IMG/VR virus record: IMGVR_UViG_3300021373_003447
Coordinates: 1 to 42,129 of that record
DNA: 42,129 bases
DNA from: a virus
Strand: one strand, 5' to 3'
Shown piece by piece: positions 39,128 through 42,129 of the stretch. Both the position numbers and the translations under genes were made by a program. The notes beneath the pieces were generated by a model. It had not been told where the DNA came from. It saw only the letters and a program-made list of their open reading frames with translations, and made no database searches. The first letter of the stretch is position 1, and the number at the start of each line of letters is the position of its first letter.

Positions 39128-39387
39128 AAGAACAAGATTTAATTGATTTAGGATTTAAAAGAGCAGATGTAAGTGTAGAAGAGAGTGGTTATAAGGCTTT
39201 CCACTACTACACTTTAGATTTTAATAAAGGTTTTGGTTTAATATCAAATGCTAGTGATGAGGTAACAACAGTGGCAGGTCAGCATAGATGGTATGTAGAA
39301 ATATTTGAAGCACCAGAAATTAATTTTGTTGAGAAAAAGGATGTAAAACTGCTGATTAACCTAATTGAAAAAAATATAATAAAATAA
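39124..39387 (+). CDS. hypothetical protein (87 aa)
   Basis: The product starts MKEQDLIDLGFKRADVSVEE and shows the phage pattern of a helix (LGFxR) followed by aromatic strands (FHYYTLDFNKGFGLIS, then RWYVEIFE) and a C-terminal helix. Function unknown. Confidence 0.7.
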   Translation: MKEQDLIDLGFKRADVSVEESGYKAFHYYTLDFNKGFGLISNASDEVTTVAGQHRWYVEIFEAPEINFVEKKDVKLLINLIEKNIIK

Positions 39388-39390
39388 GCT

Positions 39391-39690
39391 ATGAAAGAAA
39401 AGTTATTAAAACATTTTGGAGTAAAAATAGTAGATGAATGGTCTATGGATTGTGATTTTTACATCTATGAAGAAACAACAGCAGATGGTTATAGCATTTA
39501 TGTAGCAGCTCAAAACCCTGACAGTATTTCAATAGATGAAAATGTTTATTACTACGATAGTGACTTAGGTGAGGCATTATTAGATGCAATTAGACATTAT
39601 AAATGTAAAAATATTTACATTGATGATCCATCAGCATATTGGGTTGAAGAAACAATAACAGAATTAATCGAAGCAAAAGAAGATGAATAA
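39391..39690 (+). CDS. hypothetical acidic protein (99 aa)
   Basis: An acidic alpha/beta protein with DFYIYEETTADGYSIYVAAQ and YYYDSDLGEALLDAIR. No family recognised. It overlaps the next gene by 8 bases. Confidence 0.68.
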   Translation: MKEKLLKHFGVKIVDEWSMDCDFYIYEETTADGYSIYVAAQNPDSISIDENVYYYDSDLGEALLDAIRHYKCKNIYIDDPSAYWVEETITELIEAKEDE

Positions 39691-39949
39691 AGCAGATACA
39701 TTTCAATTACCAGATTGGTTTGATGGTCAGGTTTATGATGAGGGTGAGACTGTTACTAACCCATTTAGTGGTGAAGAATATACATTAAATAATATTGAAT
39801 TATCAATGTATGACTTTATTGTAGGCAGTCAATATGTAATTGAATTAACATCAGATTCTATACCTCAAACATATATTGACCAATTTAGAAAAGGATTAAA
39901 ATGGTTTAGAGAGACTAATCCAGAAGCATATAAAATTTTATTAGATTAA
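39683..39949 (+). CDS. hypothetical protein (88 aa)
   Basis: The product contains GETVTNPFSGEEYTLNNIEL and a C-terminal FRKGLKWFRETNPEAYKILL. The same NPFSG...LxxxExxxYD pattern occurs in small proteins of many phages, as I recall; function unknown. Confidence 0.7.
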   Translation: MNKADTFQLPDWFDGQVYDEGETVTNPFSGEEYTLNNIELSMYDFIVGSQYVIELTSDSIPQTYIDQFRKGLKWFRETNPEAYKILLD

Positions 39950-39951
39950 TT

Positions 39952-40179
39952 ATGAAAGTAAAAAAACAAGTTTTACATTATTGCTTGGCTCAAGCAAAAG
40001 AATTTTATAAATTGGGTGAACGCGATAAAGCTAGAGATTATTGTGATATGGGAATTGGTTATGTAGCAACTAAAAAAGAAGATGGTTGGGATGGAGAAGA
40101 CCTAATTGAAGATGTTAAAATTAACTTATGGTTAGAACGTTTTTGGATGTTCTTAGAAAATAAAAATTTAATGTTGTGA
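39952..40179 (+). CDS. hypothetical helical protein (75 aa)
   Basis: A helical product with AQAKEFYKLGERDKARDY, which resembles a single tetratricopeptide-like hairpin, and an aromatic C-terminus (NLWLERFWMFLENKN). Function unknown. The stop overlaps a GTG start. Confidence 0.65.
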   Translation: MKVKKQVLHYCLAQAKEFYKLGERDKARDYCDMGIGYVATKKEDGWDGEDLIEDVKINLWLERFWMFLENKNLML

Positions 40180-40328
40180 GTAGAATAGAAGAATTAGTAT
40201 ATAGTGCTCATGAATATGGTAAACGAGCTCAATTATTTAATGAAGTTTCTAAAATAAAATTAGAATCCCCAACAATGCATTTAGAAGAGGTTTATGATAG
40301 AGCATATCAAAACATAATGAACACATAA
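40176..40328 (+). CDS. small hypothetical protein (50 aa), GTG start
   Basis: The frame fills the gap between two genes, with GTG overlapping the preceding TGA. The product starts MSRIEELVYSAHEYGKRAQL and ends YDRAYQNIMNT; helical, no family recognised. The start codon is inferred from the packing pattern. Confidence 0.5.
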   Translation: MSRIEELVYSAHEYGKRAQLFNEVSKIKLESPTMHLEEVYDRAYQNIMNT

Positions 40329-40330
40329 AT

Positions 40331-40684
40331 ATGGATATGGAAAAATTATTATTAGGTATATTTTGGTTTACTTTAGGTCATATAGCAGTATTTTTTCAAT
40401 TAAATGGGCAATTTAAATGGGAATGGTTTGCTAAAAACGAATGGGCATTAGCATTACTTGGATTAATTATTTCATTTTTTTACATTTGGGGGACAAAATA
40501 TACTGTGCAAGGATTTGATGGTTTATTATGGCCAGCTAGATTTATTGGATTTGGTATTGGAATGATAGTATATGCTTTAGGTGTTGGTTATCTTTTTAAA
40601 GAGGGTATAACTAATAAAACATTTATAAGCCTACTGTTATGTATTATATTAGTAGCAATTCAAATATTATGGAAAACTAAATGA
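40331..40684 (+). CDS. small integral membrane protein
   Basis: The 117-residue product has about four hydrophobic segments (residues 6-24, 40-54, 68-88 and 97-113). FQLNGQFKWEWFAKNEW forms a conserved-looking aromatic loop after the first. It could be a holin-like or superinfection protein, but there is no diagnostic motif. Overlaps the next start as ATGA. Confidence 0.7.
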   Translation: MDMEKLLLGIFWFTLGHIAVFFQLNGQFKWEWFAKNEWALALLGLIISFFYIWGTKYTVQGFDGLLWPARFIGFGIGMIVYALGVGYLFKEGITNKTFISLLLCIILVAIQILWKTK

Positions 40685-41025
40685 GAAAGTGTAATAAATG
40701 TAAACAAAAACATTCAGATTGGATGTTTAAAACTGATAAGAAGAAAACATGCCGTAAATGCGAATATAGATGGTATCGTAATATTCTTCGAATGATGGTT
40801 AGAGATAGACGCCTAACCCCACTTGAAAGAATGGGTACTAGAATCGGTTATATGGGTACTGGTTTTTTAATTGCTGGTCAATGGACACTTAATCCTACAT
40901 TATATATAATGGGATTTACTTGTGTATTAATACAAGTAGCAATTCGTAGACAATGGAACTTAGTAGTATTACAATTAAATGGCCTTACGGCTTGGACCAT
41001 TCACTTTATAAATTCATTATCATGA
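40681..41025 (+). CDS. zinc-finger and membrane protein
   Basis: The 114-residue product begins with a four-cysteine finger (C4-x2-C7, C24-x2-C27) and continues with two or three hydrophobic segments from about residue 52 (IGYMGTGFLIAGQW, TLYIMGFTCVLIQVAI). It may sit in the inner membrane with the finger in the cytoplasm. Function unknown. Confidence 0.65.
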   Translation: MRKCNKCKQKHSDWMFKTDKKKTCRKCEYRWYRNILRMMVRDRRLTPLERMGTRIGYMGTGFLIAGQWTLNPTLYIMGFTCVLIQVAIRRQWNLVVLQLNGLTAWTIHFINSLS

Positions 41026-41156
41026 CAAAACAAGACAAATTAGATGCTATTAAATCATTACATAAAATGATTATTGAACTTAAATCAAACCCAAGTGTTG
41101 AGAGTAAAAAAACAATACAAGGTTTACAACAAAAATTAGATGATTTAAAATTATGA
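41022..41156 (+). CDS. small hypothetical protein (44 aa)
   Basis: The start at 41022 (MTKQDKLDAIKSLHKMIIEL) overlaps the previous stop as ATGA; an upstream in-frame ATG would lie deep in that gene. The product is a charged helical hairpin. No family recognised. Confidence 0.62.
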   Translation: MTKQDKLDAIKSLHKMIIELKSNPSVESKKTIQGLQQKLDDLKL

Positions 41157-41389
41157 ATTTTAAAATCAATTTACATGGAATGTCTATAAATAATGCTATA
41201 TCAAAAGCAGAATCAGTTTTAATAGAAGCTTCATTTGATAAGAATATGCGAGTGGAAATTATAACAGGCAAATCAGGCAATATGAAAGAACATATTATTG
41301 AAGAAGTAATTAAACCATTTAAATTTGATTATTACATCCCACCTCACAATACAGGAATGATAATTGTAACTCAAGATTATGAATTATAA
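41153..41389 (+). CDS. Smr-domain-like protein
   Basis: The 78-residue protein is a minimal Smr (small MutS-related) domain: INLHGM at 5-10 matches the LDLHG motif, RVEIITGKSGN at 33-43 matches the GxG-type TGxG loop, and NTGMIIVTQDYEL is the last strand. Smr domains nick DNA or cleave RNA; the conserved His (H8) and TGKSG loop are present. It is the whole protein here, unlike MutS2. It overlaps genes on both sides. Confidence 0.72.
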   Translation: MNFKINLHGMSINNAISKAESVLIEASFDKNMRVEIITGKSGNMKEHIIEEVIKPFKFDYYIPPHNTGMIIVTQDYEL

Positions 41390-41582
41390 TATAATATATA
41401 AAGAAGGATTAGCATTTGAAATACTAAAAGAAATTAGTGCTCATATGTTTCAAAATAAAGATGGAAGTATTAACCAACAAATACTAGGGTTGTATGTTAA
41501 TGAATTAGATGGAGATAGAGTATTACAACGTAATGGTAAATTCTTAATTTGTAGAACAATAGAAGAAGCACAAACTGTATGA
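41379..41582 (+). CDS. hypothetical protein (67 aa)
   Basis: A small mixed protein starting MNYNIIYKEGLAFEILKEIS and ending FLICRTIEEAQTV. Overlap with the Smr gene is 11 bases. No family recognised. Confidence 0.6.
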   Translation: MNYNIIYKEGLAFEILKEISAHMFQNKDGSINQQILGLYVNELDGDRVLQRNGKFLICRTIEEAQTV

Positions 41583-41719
41583 GCGGAGAAGATATAATAC
41601 AACGAGTAAACGAAATAAAAGAATTAATAATTAGAAACCCAGATGGAGGTGACTTAGCATTAAAATATTGTGATTATTTAATTGATGATATTTACCTTTA
41701 TCGTAAACAATGCTTATGA
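41579..41719 (+). CDS. small hypothetical protein (46 aa)
   Basis: ATGA overlap at the start and at the end. The product begins MSGEDIIQRVNEIKELIIRN and ends DIYLYRKQCL; helical. No family recognised. Confidence 0.6.
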   Translation: MSGEDIIQRVNEIKELIIRNPDGGDLALKYCDYLIDDIYLYRKQCL

Positions 41720-41823
41720 TTAATAGTGGAAAAGAGTGGAGATGGATGGATGACGAATTGCTAGAACAAGGAGTCGATGATGTAATATCAACAGGAACGG
41801 AAAGTGGAGCAGTAGAAGATTAG
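41716..41823 (+). CDS. small acidic hypothetical protein (35 aa)
   Basis: A very short acidic frame (MINSGKEWRWMDDELLEQG) with ATGA overlap to the preceding gene and two bases before the next ATG. Its reality rests on packing only. Confidence 0.45.
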   Translation: MINSGKEWRWMDDELLEQGVDDVISTGTESGAVED

Positions 41824-41825
41824 TT

Positions 41826-41969
41826 ATGAGAAAAAAACGTGAATATTGGGGTTGTGAAATGGAATCACCATTATATAGACAAGTGGCTGCCGAAATGGCT
41901 GCTAAACGAGAGGGCAAAACAGTAATAAACGAATATAAAACTAAACGAGGTAAAAGAAGCAAATTATGA
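41826..41969 (+). CDS. small basic hypothetical protein (47 aa)
   Basis: The start is in TAGTTATG. The product MRKKREYWGCEMESPLYRQV with KTKRGKRSKL at the end is basic. It overlaps the next gene as ATGA. No family recognised. Confidence 0.55.
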   Translation: MRKKREYWGCEMESPLYRQVAAEMAAKREGKTVINEYKTKRGKRSKL

Positions 41970-42109
41970 ACAATCATTGGTACAACGAAGGTAAAGAAAT
42001 ACTTAATCAAGGTAGGTCAAAAAGGCAAATGGAAGGTAATTATAAAGCAACAGCTATAGGAATTATAGGAATGATTCTAACATTAGGATATTTAATTATA
42101 TTTAGTTAG
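41966..42109 (+). CDS. small membrane protein (47 aa)
   Basis: The product starts MNNHWYNEGKEILNQGRSKR and ends with one membrane helix (ATAIGIIGMILTLGYLIIF). Single-span with a basic cytoplasmic side. The last 20 bases of the window are non-coding so far as visible. Confidence 0.58.
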   Translation: MNNHWYNEGKEILNQGRSKRQMEGNYKATAIGIIGMILTLGYLIIFS

Positions 42110-42129
42110 AAAAAGCAATTCAAAGCTCT

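Noticed and set aside
1-42129. tRNA genes, CRISPR arrays, insertion sequences, attachment sites
   Set aside because: No cloverleaf-like sequences with T-loop GGTTCGA, no regularly spaced repeats, no transposase and no integrase were found on reading both strands by eye; divergent forms could be missed without a search.

Overview
The window is a gene-dense, AT-rich stretch of a tailed bacteriophage genome. All genes but one run rightward, most start and stop codons touch or overlap, and no tRNA, rRNA, insertion sequence or CRISPR array is visible. The replication genes are of the phage T4 type: a family B DNA polymerase, a gp45-like sliding clamp, and gp44-like and gp62-like clamp loader subunits. 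The promoters (TTTGG, 19 bases, TATATTTAC) and the near absence of Shine-Dalgarno sites resemble Bacteroidetes/Flavobacteria expression signals. My best reading is therefore a lytic T4-like phage of a (probably marine) Bacteroidetes host; the host is inference.

Layout. 1-2870: nucleotide metabolism and probable DNA-base modification (end of QueE, a 2OG-Fe(II) oxygenase, GTP cyclohydrolase I, a phosphoribosyltransferase, a MazG-like pyrophosphatase). 2870-6938: DNA polymerase split into two genes around two unrelated genes, then the sliding clamp. 7037-9998: chaperone block (Hsp20, GroES, GroEL) and a small histone-like protein. 10016-11836: clamp loader. 11833-31268: a roughly 19-kb glycan island with glycosyltransferases of several folds, five SDR-type sugar enzymes, an RmlC-like epimerase, a ColD-type 3-dehydratase, a two-gene TPP enzyme, and separate heptose-kinase-like and nucleotidyltransferase genes. 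A Cas4-like Fe-S nuclease, an Nmad1-type protein and small DNA-binding or zinc proteins are interspersed. 31332-36519: zinc-finger and HNH proteins, a lytic enzyme, a SWIM zinc-finger protein, a membrane/AT-hook protein and a long acidic protein, closed by a bidirectional terminator. 36606-36908: the only leftward gene, a secreted host-like protein. 37065-42109: a run of very small, tightly overlapping, mostly unknown genes of early-region type, including an Smr-domain protein.

How the parts may work together. The polymerase, clamp and loader form the replisome; the chaperonins probably fold phage proteins. QueE and FolE suggest 7-deazaguanine synthesis for DNA protection. The sugar genes fit synthesis of a GDP-linked 3,6-dideoxyhexose of colitose type, possibly extended by the TPP enzyme, plus a heptose-like activated sugar, all transferred by the resident glycosyltransferases. 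The acceptor (virion, phage DNA or host surface) cannot be read from the sequence. A repeated promoter module punctuates the map at about 6.2, 7.5, 10.0, 31.3, 33.8, 37.0 and 37.9 kb.
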